Source of the DNA: Ruminococcus sp.
GTDB taxonomy: Bacteria; Bacillota; Clostridia; Oscillospirales; Acutalibacteraceae
DNA: 64,000 nucleotides
Direction: 5' to 3'
Assembly (NCBI GenBank): GCA_004555265.1
Contig: SFIQ01000008.1
Coordinates: 1 to 64,000 of the forward strand
The position numbers were made by a program, and so were the translations under genes. A model generated the notes under the pieces. It was not told the origin of the DNA. It did not search any database and saw nothing but the letters and a program-made list of their open reading frames with translations. How positions within the stretch are numbered: the stretch's first letter is position 1; each line of letters starts with the position of its first letter. Shown here in pieces: positions 1 through 8,204 of the stretch.

Positions 1-1316
1 ACTGTGTTCGCCCGCGTAATTTGATATAATTTTACGGAACGGTCAAGACCGTTCCCTACACGCACAAAATACAATTTATAGGGTAGGGCGGGGGCTTGCC
101 CCCGCCGTTAATTTACATCGAACCCCGCGGCGGGAGCAAGCCCCCGCCCTACATGCACACGATTGATTTCGTGCGTAGGGGCGATTCACGAATCGCCCGC
201 CGTTTCCGCCCCCTCTGGGCAACAAATGTGACCGCCGCCGGTGGCGGAAAAAGGGAACATTTGTGGGCGAAACGGTCGATTTTGTTCGGCGCTCCAAGCC
301 GTAAACAAAATCGGGTACCGCGAGAGGGGAAGGCTGTCAAATGCGCAGCATTTGACTGGGGGAGAGAAACAAGCAGATATTTTCTCTCTCCCTCCGGCTT
401 TCAGGAAATGAGAGAAAATCTCTACAATCTCCCTCCGTCACGCGCTTTGCGCGTGCCACCTCCCTCCCAGAGGGAGGAATAACGGGGCGCCGAGTCGTCG
501 CCCCCTACGTACGCATTACAGTTTGCCCGTTTCGGAATTCATATCAAATCCCGCGGCGGGAGCAAGCCCCCGCCCTACATGCACACGATTGATTTTATGC
601 GTAGGGGCGATTCACGAATCGCCCGCCGTTTCCGCCCTCCTCTGGGCAACAAATGTGACCGCCGCCGGTGGCGGAAAAAGGGAACATTTGTGGGCGAAGC
701 GGTCGATTTTGTTCGGCGCTCCAAGCCGTAAACAAAATCGGGGGGGGAGAGATTTTTTATTTCTCTCCCTCCGGCTTTTGCCTGCGGCAAAAGCCACCTC
801 CCTCTAAGAGGGAGGGGATACGGGACGCCGAGTCGTCGCCCCGTTTGTAGGGGCGGGTTTCCACGCCCGCCCGTCGATTTTGATGTAATTTTGCGGAACG
901 CATCTTCGGTTGTTCCCTACTCGTAGGGGCGAACTGTGTTCACACGCGTAATTTGATATAATTTTACGGAACGGTCAAGACCGTTCCCTACGCACGAAAT
1001 GCATTTTACAGGGTAGGGCGGGGGCTTGCTCCCGCCGTTAATTTACATCGAACCCCGCGGCGGGGGCAAGCCCCCGCCCTACATGCACACGATTGATTTC
1101 GTGCGTAGGGGCGATTCACGAATCGCCCGCTTGTCATTCTGAGCCGTTCGGCGAAGAATCTCGTTTCGCGCAGGTTTATTTTGTGCTATTGGAGATCTTT
1201 CGCTTCGCGCAGGCATGACAATGGGCGAGCGCAACGCGAAAGCGCCCCTATGAACGGGTGTGCCTGCCCCGCCACATAAAATTTCGACAAATTCTTGAAA
1301 AAACTTTGATAAATTA
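1..1316. repeat. Intergenic mosaic of GTAGGG-headed palindromes; no gene
   Basis: No credible gene is seen. The stretch is a patchwork of short hairpin units that recur elsewhere in the window. It has a 70-bp inverted unit at 83-152 and 1013-1082 (GTAGGGCGGGGGCTTGC arm and its complement), a half copy near 550-578, GGAACGGTC/GACCGTTCC units at about 36-60 and 967-991, GGGCGATTC/GAATCGCCC units at about 176-200, 601-625 and 1106-1130, and a TCATTCTGAGC...GGATGACA-type unit at 1132-1220. Open frames here run through palindromes on both strands and show no homology, so I treat them as chance. Confidence 0.8.
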
Positions 1317-1345
1317 TTGACAAACTTATTTTTTTACTCTATAAT
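1317..1345 (+). promoter_or_regulatory. Sigma-A type promoter of the TetR-ABC operon
   Basis: TTGACA at 1317-1322 and TATAAT at 1340-1345 are both perfect consensus hexamers separated by 17 bp. The promoter lies 85 nt upstream of the TetR start at 1430. Confidence 0.85.
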
Positions 1346-1353
1346 AAAACGCA

Positions 1354-1387
1354 GTTGCAAAACATTGTTGCATAACGGCGTTTTGCA
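1354..1387 (+). promoter_or_regulatory. Putative TetR operator overlapping the transcription start
   Basis: TGCAAAAC (1356-1363) and GTTTTGCA (1380-1387) form an 8-bp perfect inverted repeat. Within it GTTGCAAAAC (1354-1363) is repeated as GTTGCATAAC (1367-1376), a 13-bp period direct repeat. The position just downstream of the -10 box and before a tetR gene fits autorepression. Binding is inferred from position only. Confidence 0.4.
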
Positions 1388-1429
1388 TTGAGTAAATTTT
1401 ATGTTTCAAAGGGAAGGAAGCGAAAAAAT

Positions 1430-2095
1430 ATGCCGCCGAAACCGAAATTCACAAAAGAAGAAATCGCCGAAACGGCGTTGCGAATTATCAAAGAAGAGGG
1501 CGTTGGTGCTTTGACTGCACGGAGCTTGGGCGCCGCGTTGGGCACCTCCGCACGGCCGATTTTTACCGCCTATCAAAATATGGACGAGGTAAAAAATGCG
1601 GCTCGCCGGATTGCCCTGCGTGAGTTTGAAGCGTATGCAGGCGATTTTGAAAATTATACTCCCGCCTTTAAGCGTATCGGTATGTTAATGGTTTCCTACG
1701 CCGTGAACGAGCCGGAAATGTTCAAACTGCTGTTTATGCAGGAGCATAAGGAAAACCGCAGTTTTGACAACACAATGCAGGACTTGGGCGGTATGGTGGA
1801 TATTTGCGTCAACCTGATTGAACGAGATTACAAGCTTATGCCCGACGAAGCCAAAACGATGTTTCAACAGATGTGGGTGCACGCTTACGGCTTGGGTGTA
1901 ATGAGCGCCATGCGTGTGTGCGATTTTTCCGAGGACCAGATTGCCGAAATGCTCGGTCAGGCGTTCGCAGGCTTTTTGATGATGCTCAAATCCGGCAAAA
2001 AGGACAGTTGTGCGGTACAGCCGTCAACAGATTTTGCGGGTGCGGTAAACGATATACCGTATCTGAATTTCGACAGAAAAGAAGAGAATGTATGA
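1430..2095 (+). CDS. TetR/AcrR family transcriptional regulator
   Basis: A 221-residue protein with an N-terminal helix-turn-helix of the TetR family (residues about 8-55, including the ALTARSLGAALGTS stretch) followed by an all-helical ligand or dimer domain without recognisable ligand motif. The ATG at 1430 is chosen because GGGAAGGAAG at 1411-1420 is a good ribosome site; an upstream in-frame TTG at 1388 lies inside the putative operator. It starts an operon with a small membrane protein and an ABC exporter, so it probably controls that exporter and its own promoter. The ligand is unknown. Confidence 0.85.
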   Translation: MPPKPKFTKEEIAETALRIIKEEGVGALTARSLGAALGTSARPIFTAYQNMDEVKNAARRIALREFEAYAGDFENYTPAFKRIGMLMVSYAVNEPEMFKLLFMQEHKENRSFDNTMQDLGGMVDICVNLIERDYKLMPDEAKTMFQQMWVHAYGLGVMSAMRVCDFSEDQIAEMLGQAFAGFLMMLKSGKKDSCAVQPSTDFAGAVNDIPYLNFDRKEENV

Positions 2096-2235
2096 GTGCG
2101 GTTGCAACAATGATTTTATACGACATCGGGATTATGTTTGTCGCCGCGATTGCCTATTTTGTGGTGAAAGAGGCAGTCAAGGACGCGCTGAAAGAATGGC
2201 AAAGCGAAAAAAATACGGTTTCAAAGGAGAATTAG
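2092..2235 (+). CDS. Small single-pass membrane protein
   Basis: A 47-residue protein whose ATG overlaps the TGA of the TetR gene (ATGA), a sign of coupled translation. Residues about 8-26 form one hydrophobic helix, followed by a charged amphipathic tail (VKEAVKDALKEW). Small proteins of this type occur next to ABC exporters in Firmicutes, but no function can be assigned. The next gene starts 2 nt downstream. A longer frame on the same strand has no ribosome site. Confidence 0.6.
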   Translation: MSAVATMILYDIGIMFVAAIAYFVVKEAVKDALKEWQSEKNTVSKEN

Positions 2236-2236
2236 C

Positions 2237-2947
2237 ATGCTGAACATTGAACATTTAACAAAAACCTACGGAGAGAAAAAAGCGGTGGACGATTTAAGTT
2301 TACATATCGCCCCCGGCGAGATTTACGGCTTTATCGGCCATAACGGTGCAGGCAAAACCACAACCATTAAGGCGTGCTGCGGAATTTTACAATCCGACAG
2401 CGGTGAGGTGTATATCGATGGCGTTTCCGTCAAAGAAAACCCCATTGCCGCCAAAGCAAAGCTTGCGTATATTCCCGATAATCCCGATTTGTACGAATTT
2501 ATGACGGGCATTCAATTTTTGAATTTCATCGGTGATGTGTTCGGCGTAAGTGCAGAGGACAGACAGGCACGAATCCGCAAATATGCCGATTTATTTGAAT
2601 TGACCAATGATTTGGCACAGCCCATTTCCGCATATTCCCACGGTATGAAGCAAAAATTGGCGGTTATCTCGGCGCTTTTACACGAGCCGAAACTGCTGAT
2701 TATGGACGAACCCTTTGTGGGGCTTGACCCGAAGGCATCACACATTTTGAAAGAACTGATGCGTGAACTTTGCAAAAACGGCGGGGCGATTTTCTTTTCC
2801 ACCCATGTTTTGGAGGTGGCGGAAAAGCTTTGCGACAAGGTCGCCATTATCAAAGGCGGCAAGCTGATTAAATCCGGTACGATGGAGGAAGTTAAGGGCG
2901 ACGCGTCGCTGGAAAATGTCTTTTTGGAATTGGAGGGAGAGCAATGA
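2237..2947 (+). CDS. ABC transporter ATP-binding protein
   Basis: A 236-residue nucleotide-binding subunit. Walker A is GHNGAGKTT at residues 34-42, the signature loop is the variant SHGMKQK at 134-140, and Walker B LLIMDEP is at 153-159. The SHGMKQ signature is typical of the Ecs/BcrA/YtrB-type exporters of Firmicutes. AAAGGAGA at 2223-2230 supports the start. It overlaps the permease gene by 4 nt and most likely pairs with it. Substrate unknown; neighbours suggest envelope defence or lipid/peptide export. Confidence 0.92.
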   Translation: MLNIEHLTKTYGEKKAVDDLSLHIAPGEIYGFIGHNGAGKTTTIKACCGILQSDSGEVYIDGVSVKENPIAAKAKLAYIPDNPDLYEFMTGIQFLNFIGDVFGVSAEDRQARIRKYADLFELTNDLAQPISAYSHGMKQKLAVISALLHEPKLLIMDEPFVGLDPKASHILKELMRELCKNGGAIFFSTHVLEVAEKLCDKVAIIKGGKLIKSGTMEEVKGDASLENVFLELEGEQ

Positions 2948-4539
2948 CCAAAGCGCTGTTCAGAAAACAGATGATGGAGGTGTTCTCCTGGCTGTACAAA
3001 GACAAAAAGAGCGGCAAAAACCGCACCAAAGGCGGTATCATCAGCTTTGCGGTTCTGTATTTGCTGTTGTTTGGCTTTCTCGGCAGTATTTTTTATGTCA
3101 CGGCCAATATGCTTTGCGCACCGCTTTACGAAATCGGCTTCGGCTGGCTGTATTTTGCCTTAATGGGGCTGATTGCCGTAGCACTCGGCGTGTTCGGCAG
3201 CGTGTTTAACACCTATTCCACGCTCTATCAGGCAAAGGACAACGATTTGTTGTTGTCCCTGCCCGTGCCGCCTGCAAAAATACTGTCAGCAAGGCTTTCG
3301 GGCGTTTTTGCAATCGGGTTGATGTATGAATTGATTGTGATGATTCCCACCTTGATTGTGTTCTTCTTGAAAGCAAAGGTAACTGTGGCGGGCGGTGTGT
3401 TCGCATTGCTTTCGCCGTTTATACTGTCGGTGTTCGTTTTGGCGCTTTCGTGCATTTTGGGCTTTGCTGTGGCGGCAGTCAGCAGTAAATTAAAGCGGAA
3501 AAATATCATCACGGTGATTTTGTCCCTTGTCTTTTTGGCGGCGTACTATTATGTGTATTCACAGGCATATACCGCGCTACAAAGCATTCTTGCCAATCCC
3601 CAAAAAGTGGCGAACGGCGTGAAAAACGCCTTGTATCCGTTTTACTGTATGGGAAGGGGTGCAGACGGCGATTTACTGTCCATGCTGATTTTCACGGGAA
3701 TTATGGTGGTGCTGTTTGTGCTCGTATATCTTGTGCTTGCCCGCAGTTTTCTGCATTTGGCAACCGCGAACCGCGGCACGGCGAAGAAAAAATATAAAGA
3801 GAAAACGGCAAAACGGGGCACAGCAGACAGTGCATTACTGCAAAAAGAACTTCGCCGTTTCCTCGGCAGTCCCACCTATATGCTCAACTGCGGGCTGGGG
3901 ATTGTGTTTATGCTGATTGCCACGGCGGCATTATTGATAAAGGGCGCGGCGCTTCGAGAAATGATTTACGGCATGTTTGAAGGCTATCTGCACCTGATTC
4001 CCTTGTTCTGTGCGGCGGCGGTTTGTACGATAACCTCTATGTGCGATATGACCGCGCCGTCCGTTTCGTTGGAAGGCAAAAATCTTTGGCTTGTGCAGGT
4101 TCTGCCCATAAATCCTTTTCAGCCTTTAAAAGCAAAGCTGAAACTGCATTTGTACCTGACACTCCCGCCCACGGTTTTGCTGACGCTGGCGGTGGAATGG
4201 GTATTCAGATTGCAGTGGGGCGAATGTCTTTTACTGCTTGTAACGGTTACGGCATTTGTTTGGTTTATGGCGCTTTCAGGGCTGTTTTTCAACCTCAAAA
4301 TGCCCAACCTTACCTGGACCAACGAAATTGTGCCAATTAAGCAAAGTATGAGCGTAATGCTCGCTTTGTTCGGCGGCTGGGTAGTTGTAATTGCGTTCGG
4401 CGTACTGTATTACGCCCTGCGAAATCTTTTAACGCCTGTGGTGTTCCTTGCGGCGTCGGCGGTGTTGCTCATTGTACTTTCCGCCGTGCTTTACCGCTAT
4501 ATTCAAGCCAAAGGCGCAAAAATATTTGAAACATTATAA
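2944..4539 (+). CDS. ABC-2 type exporter permease
   Basis: A 531-residue polytopic membrane protein with about twelve hydrophobic segments and a basic loop near residues 270-290 (RGTAKKKYKEKTAKRG) that separates two halves. Its size is that of a fused permease. The start ATG overlaps the stop of the ATPase gene (ATGA), so the two are co-translated and probably form the exporter. No substrate motif can be read from the sequence. Confidence 0.85.
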   Translation: MTKALFRKQMMEVFSWLYKDKKSGKNRTKGGIISFAVLYLLLFGFLGSIFYVTANMLCAPLYEIGFGWLYFALMGLIAVALGVFGSVFNTYSTLYQAKDNDLLLSLPVPPAKILSARLSGVFAIGLMYELIVMIPTLIVFFLKAKVTVAGGVFALLSPFILSVFVLALSCILGFAVAAVSSKLKRKNIITVILSLVFLAAYYYVYSQAYTALQSILANPQKVANGVKNALYPFYCMGRGADGDLLSMLIFTGIMVVLFVLVYLVLARSFLHLATANRGTAKKKYKEKTAKRGTADSALLQKELRRFLGSPTYMLNCGLGIVFMLIATAALLIKGAALREMIYGMFEGYLHLIPLFCAAAVCTITSMCDMTAPSVSLEGKNLWLVQVLPINPFQPLKAKLKLHLYLTLPPTVLLTLAVEWVFRLQWGECLLLLVTVTAFVWFMALSGLFFNLKMPNLTWTNEIVPIKQSMSVMLALFGGWVVVIAFGVLYYALRNLLTPVVFLAASAVLLIVLSAVLYRYIQAKGAKIFETL

Positions 4540-4550
4540 GGAGAACGGTT

Positions 4551-5234
4551 ATGCGTAAAGTAAACAGTATTTTGTGGGGTGTTGTTTTGGTGGCTGTCGG
4601 CGTAGTGTTCGCGCTGAACGCCCTTGATGTTGTGGATATTAACATCTTTTTTGACGGTTGGTGGACGCTGTTCATCATAATTCCCTGCACCGTCGGACTT
4701 ATCACCGAGCGTGAAAAAACAGGAAATCTTATAGGACTTTTAATCGGCGTATTTCTGCTTTTGTGCTGTCAGGATGTTCTCGATTTCTCTATGCTGTGGA
4801 AATTGGCAATCCCCGCTGTGATTATCATCATCGGCATAAAATGTATCTTCGGCGGCGTGTTCGGCGGCAAATCCGATAAAATAATGGCAGAAATGAAAGC
4901 AGACGGCACAGGCGTTGCCAACGGCTTTGCCGCTTTTTCGGGGCAAACCTTAAACTTTGACAACGAGGTATTCAACGGCGCGGAGCTGAACGCAGTATTC
5001 GGCGGCGTAAAATGCGATTTGCGCGGCGCGATTATTGAAAAAGACTGCGTGATTAACGCAAGCGCGGTGTTCGGTGGCGTGGATATATTCTTGCCCGCTA
5101 ATGTCAATGTAAAAGTGCGTTCCAATTCGATTTTCGGCGGCGTGTCCGATAAAAAACACCGCAACAGCCCGCAAAATTCCGTAACGGTATATGTAAACGG
5201 CAGCGGTATGTTCGGAGGAGTGGAAATTCAATGA
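4551..5234 (+). CDS. LiaF-like envelope protein (toastrack domain)
   Basis: A 227-residue protein. The N-terminal half has three to four transmembrane helices (about residues 7-25, 38-54, 60-78, 82-103) like the DUF5668/LiaF membrane domain. The C-terminal half has four recurring x-FGGV motifs (AVFGGV, AVFGGV, SIFGGV, GMFGGV), the hallmark of the LiaF C-terminal beta domain. LiaF-type proteins restrain cell-envelope-stress signalling in Bacillus; here no LiaRS is adjacent. AAGGAGAACGGTT precedes the ATG. It overlaps the next gene by 4 nt. Confidence 0.75.
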   Translation: MRKVNSILWGVVLVAVGVVFALNALDVVDINIFFDGWWTLFIIIPCTVGLITEREKTGNLIGLLIGVFLLLCCQDVLDFSMLWKLAIPAVIIIIGIKCIFGGVFGGKSDKIMAEMKADGTGVANGFAAFSGQTLNFDNEVFNGAELNAVFGGVKCDLRGAIIEKDCVINASAVFGGVDIFLPANVNVKVRSNSIFGGVSDKKHRNSPQNSVTVYVNGSGMFGGVEIQ

Positions 5235-6049
5235 CAGGTTTTCAAAAGGCAATAAAATATTTGGCAATGGCGTTTGCGCTGTTTTTGATTGTGAGTATTT
5301 TAAGCGGTATTTTCAGCGCGCTCGGGTTGGTTTCCAATGTGTTTGATAACAAAGACGCGGTGGGCGAAATGCAAACCTATACCGTTTCGGGCGATATACA
5401 GGAACTGAAATTGGACATCAATGCGGCAAAATTGCGGATTTCGGAAAGTGATACCTTCCGCGTGGAAAGCAACAACAAATACTTAAAAGTGACCGAAGAA
5501 AACGGCTGTCTTGTCATTACGGATACCGAACGGAATTACTCTAACGCAAACGGTAAAATACAGGTAAATCTGTATTTGCCCGCGGATTGCACTTTCAAAA
5601 AAGCGAATATCACAACAGGCGCGGGGCAGGTAACCGTTGACCGCCTTGCGGCAGAGGACCTTTATTTGGAGTTGGGCGCAGGTCAGGTGCAAATCGACAC
5701 CCTTGAAGCCACCCGCTCGTCCAAAATCAGCGGCGGCGCAGGGCAGGTGACCGTGAAAAACGGCACGCTGCACAATTTGGATTTGGATATGGGTGTGGGC
5801 GAACTGCGTTTCACAAGCGCCTTAACGGGCGACTGTGACTTGGATATGGGCGTTGGCGCAACATATCTCAATCTTGTCGGAAGTTTAGACGATTACCGCA
5901 TTGAACTTGATAAGGGCGTGGGTGCGGCAATCTTGGAGGGCGAGAATTTGCCCGACGGCGCGGTGCGCGGCAACGGCATAAATACAATCGACATCGACGG
6001 CGGCGTCGGCGAAATCCGTATTTCGTTTGCGGAAAAGGCTGCGGCGTAA
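5231..6049 (+). CDS. DUF4097-type beta-repeat membrane protein
   Basis: A 272-residue protein with one N-terminal transmembrane helix (about residues 10-32) and an extracytoplasmic beta-repeat domain. Seven recurring GAGQV/GVGE-like strands (GAGQV three times, then GVGEL, GVGAT, GVGAA, GVGEI) are typical of the DUF4097 beta-solenoid. Such proteins accompany LiaF-like and PspC-like envelope-stress proteins. It is the last gene of the TetR-ABC operon; no terminator is visible before the repeat block. Confidence 0.75.
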   Translation: MTGFQKAIKYLAMAFALFLIVSILSGIFSALGLVSNVFDNKDAVGEMQTYTVSGDIQELKLDINAAKLRISESDTFRVESNNKYLKVTEENGCLVITDTERNYSNANGKIQVNLYLPADCTFKKANITTGAGQVTVDRLAAEDLYLELGAGQVQIDTLEATRSSKISGGAGQVTVKNGTLHNLDLDMGVGELRFTSALTGDCDLDMGVGATYLNLVGSLDDYRIELDKGVGAAILEGENLPDGAVRGNGINTIDIDGGVGEIRISFAEKAAA

Positions 6050-6626
6050 ATAAATTTTTATTTAGATTTGTATTTATACGGTAGGGCGGGGGCTTGCTCC
6101 CGCCGCAAAGTGCCCGAATTCGGAGAATTTTGCCCCCGCCGTCAATTCACATCAAACCCCGCGGCGGGAGCAAGCCCCCGCCCTACATGCACACGATTGA
6201 TTTCATGCGTAGGGGCGATTCGTGAATCGCCCCTACACTTGTGTTGTGTTTCGTGCGTAGGGAACGGTCTTGACCGTTCCGTAAACCTCCCCATTCCTTG
6301 GGGTCGACTCCCTCACAGTGTGAGGGAGATGTCGCGAAGCGACAGAGGGAGACCGCCGCCGTCAGCGGGTGGCGCGCGCAAAGCGCGTGACGGAGGGTAG
6401 GGGGCGTCGACTCGGCGCCCCGTGGATTTTTCTGTAATTTTGCGGAACGACACTTAGGTCGTTCCCTACAATTCGTAGGGGCGAACTGTGTTCGCCCGAC
6501 AAAATGCGATGTCATTTCGCGGAACGGTCTTGACCGTTCCGATTGAAAAATCAAATGAAATGCGTGCGTAGGGGGCGACGACTCGGCGCCCCTACAAACA
6601 CAACCCCAAATGCACAACAAAACAAA
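6050..6626. repeat. Intergenic palindrome mosaic; no gene
   Basis: No credible gene. It contains an inverted unit at 6081-6186 with GTAGGGCGGG and CCCGCCCTAC arms, a GGGCGATTC/GAATCGCCC unit near 6210-6235, GGAACGGTC/GACCGTTCC units near 6255-6280 and 6518-6540, a GGAACGAC/GTCGTTCC unit near 6445-6468, and a GGGGCGACGACTCGGCGCCCC unit near 6570-6592. These are the same families as at 1-1316. Confidence 0.8.
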
Positions 6627-6660
6627 CAGCAGGGATTTCCTGAAAAGGAAATCCCTGCTG
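6627..6660 (-). terminator. Intrinsic terminator of the kinase-HTH operon
   Basis: CAGCAGGGATTTCC (6627-6640) and GGAAATCCCTGCTG (6647-6660) form a perfect 14-bp stem with a 6-nt loop. Read on the minus strand it follows the kinase stop codon by a few bases and is followed by a T-rich TTTGTTTTGTT tail. Confidence 0.85.
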
Positions 6661-6665
6661 TGTTT

Positions 6666-7412
6666 TTATCGTTGGTGAGAAACGGACGAAAGCGCTTTTT
6701 CCAAATCCTGTACGGAAGGATATCGCTTGGAAATTTGTGTCGTCACGCAGCGGTTGATAATTCTGCCCAACCGTCGTTTTGGCATATCAATGGTTGGGTG
6801 TACGCCCAACAGCATTTCATTCAAAACAACGCCCAACGCATAAATATCGGTTGTGGGCCCCGACTGTGAAATGCCGAATTGTTCGGGCGCGGCATAGCCG
6901 ATGGTGCCGAGATTCATGGTATCCCCGCGTTTTTTGTCGCTGGTCAACCGCGCCACACCGAAATCAATCAAAACCGCGTGCCCGTCGGGGCGAATGATGA
7001 TGTTGTCCGGCTTCAAGTCGCGATGAATGATATTCCGTGTATGCAGTTCTTTCAGCGCCGCACATAAATCCAAGGCAATCGAAACGGCGCGCCCCGTAGG
7101 CAATGTGCCGTTTTCCAACACCTCTGCAAGGGTATTGCCGTCCACATATTCTTCCAACACCGTTAAGGCGTCCTGCGCGGAGGCAACTTCATAAATTTTG
7201 GGCAGCGATTGGAGCGCTTTTCCCCGTAACAGCCGAAAAACATGGTCGTTTCGGTGGTAAGAAGTGATTTTTACCAAAAACTCGCCTGTGTTTTTGCGGT
7301 AGAGTTCGGTTTTGCCGATGGCGCGGTCGGAGAGTGTGCGGACAAAGGCATATTCTGTGCGCAGCGTGTTTTCAATGTACTCGGTCAACGAGGAAGTGTC
7401 GGTTTCGCACAT
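6666..7412 (-). CDS. Compact cytoplasmic Ser/Thr protein kinase
   Basis: A 248-residue protein that is almost only a Hanks-type kinase domain. Visible are the ATP-anchoring lysine (FLVKI, K48), the catalytic loop HRDLKPDN (H130-N137), the metal-binding DFG (150-152) and GTIGYAAPE of the activation segment. The glycine-rich loop is poorly conserved (TLSDRAIGKTELY). There is no membrane segment. Its ATG overlaps the stop of the HTH gene by 1 nt (TAATG). Divergent from the T7SS operon, it probably phosphorylates the HTH protein or T7SS proteins; the target is inference. Confidence 0.88.
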   Translation of the reverse strand: MCETDTSSLTEYIENTLRTEYAFVRTLSDRAIGKTELYRKNTGEFLVKITSYHRNDHVFRLLRGKALQSLPKIYEVASAQDALTVLEEYVDGNTLAEVLENGTLPTGRAVSIALDLCAALKELHTRNIIHRDLKPDNIIIRPDGHAVLIDFGVARLTSDKKRGDTMNLGTIGYAAPEQFGISQSGPTTDIYALGVVLNEMLLGVHPTIDMPKRRLGRIINRCVTTQISKRYPSVQDLEKALSSVSHQR

Positions 7413-7834
7413 TACAAATCCGCCTCGCCGTTTGCCGCGAGCATTTCGGACACCTCAAATACGGAAAGGCGGTGCACAAGCCCGTAAATCAAAATACTGT
7501 CGCGCTTCACGCGGGGGTACAGAACCGACCGCCCGCTGTATTTAAGCGCTGTTTGGCAATCCTCTAAGGTTAGGTGCATTGCCAAAACCAGTTTCACGAT
7601 TTTGTCCCGCGAGGGAATTTTTCGACCGTTGATTACATCATAAAAATAGACATAACCGAAGTCGGATTTATTGATAATATCCGATTTCGTCATGCCGGAA
7701 CGCTTCACCAAATCCGCCCAAAAATTTTTCAGATTGACTTCAATCATCGAAACGGCATTGTCTTCCCAATACACTTCAACGGGCTGTTCTCGATATTGCA
7801 ATTCTTCCATCAATTCTTGTGTAGTCTTTTCCAT
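7412..7834 (-). CDS. HTH (XRE-like) DNA-binding protein
   Basis: A 140-residue protein. Residues about 35-100 resemble a lambda-repressor-like helix-turn-helix (LVKRSGMTKSDIINKSDF, then VINGRKIPSRDKIVKLVLAM), with a helical C-terminal tail. GAGGGGATT lies upstream of the ATG. It forms a two-gene operon with a kinase and is divergent from the T7SS genes, so it is the best local candidate for binding the shared AATAG-AG-AATAG promoter element. That regulatory role is inferred. Confidence 0.65.
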   Translation of the reverse strand: MEKTTQELMEELQYREQPVEVYWEDNAVSMIEVNLKNFWADLVKRSGMTKSDIINKSDFGYVYFYDVINGRKIPSRDKIVKLVLAMHLTLEDCQTALKYSGRSVLYPRVKRDSILIYGLVHRLSVFEVSEMLAANGEADL

Positions 7835-8204
7835 TCTCTATAATCCCCTCTGCCGAGTGTGTACTGTCGGTTATCTCAAAAATAAAGAAAAGCGACCGCA
7901 AACAGCATAAAAGAGTTGCTTTCTTTATGTTATTTTAAAGCAATCTTATATTAAAAATACTCAAAAAACCGATAATTGTCAATATGCGTTTCGGAAATTC
8001 TCACAAAAAATGTAAAAAAATGTCAAAAAATTGAAAAGTTACAAATTTTTTAAGATTTTTTGCAAATTGTACCCTAATAGAGAATAGCATGAACTTTGAA
8101 AATCAGTATAATTAAGAATAGTATTTTCGCGTTTTTAGATTTTGAGATAGGGAAACGAAACGCAGATCCGAAAGGGAATACGCGAATGCTTCCGGAGGAT
8201 AGAA
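7835..8204. promoter_or_regulatory. Divergent A+T-rich control region between HTH-kinase and T7SS operons
   Basis: No gene. The region is very A+T-rich. It has TTGCTTT (7916-7922) and AAAGCAA (7937-7943) as an inverted repeat on the side of the HTH gene, A-tracts with repeated AAAAAATGT near 8009-8030, and the T7SS promoter element listed separately. The ribosome site of the T7SS ATPase gene is CGGAGG just before 8205. Confidence 0.5.
8069..8112 (+). promoter_or_regulatory. T7SS operon promoter with shared 19-bp element
   Basis: GTACCCTAATAGAGAATAG at 8069-8087 occurs identically at 23254-23272 before the second operon. A perfect TATAAT at 8107-8112 lies 19 nt after the element (20 nt at the second copy). 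No TTGACA-like -35 box is present, and the element sits at about -55 to -36, as expected for an activator site. It contains the direct repeat AATAG-AG-AATAG. Upstream A-tracts with AAAAAATGT repeats are also shared. Confidence 0.7.

Noticed and set aside
96..850. Open reading frames of 60-130 codons in the first kilobase
   Set aside because: They run through palindromic repeats on both strands, have Arg/Pro-rich composition, lack ribosome sites and recur wherever the repeats recur.
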